From Carnobacterium iners (lineage in GTDB: Bacteria > Bacillota > Bacilli > Lactobacillales > Carnobacteriaceae), in contig NZ_FXBJ01000002.1 in the NCBI RefSeq assembly GCF_900177385.1, positions 1,244,001 through 1,308,000 of the forward strand: DNA of 64,000 bases, in the 5' to 3' direction. The translations under genes were made by a program, and so were the position numbers. Below the pieces are notes generated by a model. The model was not told the DNA's origin. It saw only the letters and a program-made list of their open reading frames with translations, and made no database searches. Of this stretch, positions 63,967 to 64,000 are shown one piece after another (within the stretch, counting starts at the first letter, position 1; each line of letters starts with the position of its first letter).

Positions 63967-64000
63967 ATGAATAATCAATTGGACGATTTATGTAAGTCAT
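63967..64000 (+). CDS. istB: IS21-family helper ATPase IstB, N-terminal fragment at window edge
   Basis: ATG follows the istA stop directly (TAAATG). The visible start reads MNNQLDDLCKS. Identity rests on the fixed istA-istB order of IS21 elements, since only 11 codons are visible. Confidence 0.7.
   Translation, partial: MNNQLDDLCKS

Larger units (their letters stand above)
62422..64000 (+). mobile_element. IS21-family insertion sequence, cut by the window end
   Basis: It has the istA-istB gene pair. The left end is set near 62422 (TGTTTGTGGCAG), where similarity to acetamidase stops and the sequence starts with TG as in IS21 ends. Two related 19-bp direct repeats follow (62440-62458 and 62463-62481, AGTACAGAACTCTGCAGCG and AGTACAGAGTTTTGCAACG, 15 of 19 identical), the multiple terminal repeats typical of IS21. 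The right end and target duplication are outside the window. Confidence 0.82.

Noticed and set aside
1-64000. CRISPR arrays, tRNA and rRNA genes
   Set aside because: No regularly spaced repeats and no cloverleaf or rRNA-like sequence were seen while reading both strands.

Overview
The window looks like a low-GC Gram-positive chromosome of the order Lactobacillales, most likely Carnobacterium or a close relative. This rests on AT-rich composition, strong AGGAGG-type ribosome binding sites, a murB then potABCD layout, mevalonate-pathway isoprenoid synthesis, PTS sugar uptake and PyrR-type RNA attenuation. The genus is an inference. I see no rRNA, tRNA or CRISPR array.

Layout. 0-9.8 kb: housekeeping genes (HesB-like protein, a glutamine-type amino-acid ABC transporter, pdxK, a Cof-type HAD phosphatase, ung, pta, tsaE) plus a small YvrJ-type gene at 4210-4377. 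9.9-13.6 kb: a DnaQ-like exonuclease and a P-type ATPase behind what reads as a yybP-ykoY manganese riboswitch with an overlapping terminator. 13.6-20 kb: a beta-glucoside locus (GH1 phospho-beta-glucosidase, PTS EIIC, GntR regulator); the EIIC gene is split by a 1679-bp IS1380-type element. 20-22.3 kb: an exoA broken by one in-frame TGA, then an IS4-type element. 22.3-31.3 kb: oxidoreductase, ktrB-ktrA, murB, potABCD and an ASCH-domain gene. 31.3-35.9 kb: an IS1202-type element with a 27-bp target duplication next to the promoter of codB-codA, which carries a PyrR attenuator. 36-41.2 kb: rpiA, pdp, azlCD, a thioesterase and a GNAT protein. 41.3-48.2 kb, minus strand: a quinone oxidoreductase, then a six-gene run made of a small membrane protein, a TctA-like permease, mvaK1, mvaD, mvaK2 and fni. 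48.4-51 kb: coaA and guaA.

The most interesting part is 51.8-60.3 kb, seven tightly packed genes: a membrane-anchored metallo-beta-lactamase-fold protein, a VTC-type polyphosphate polymerase domain protein, a DUF4956 membrane protein, a CotH-kinase-like protein, a 713-aa membrane-anchored protein that may be a glycoside-hydrolase-like barrel, a membrane-anchored HEAT-repeat protein, and a processive GT2 glycosyltransferase. I read it as an envelope or extracellular polymer assembly system joining polysaccharide synthesis to a phosphate or polyphosphate activity. It is preceded by about 750 bp without genes and followed by a decayed ISL3-type element.

The right end holds an acetamidase gene cut by an IS21-type element (istA complete, istB entering the window edge). 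Five IS families and three broken host genes (EIIC, exoA, acetamidase) point to recent IS activity and gene loss. Central metabolism, cell wall, polyamine, potassium, pyrimidine salvage and isoprenoid genes look intact.
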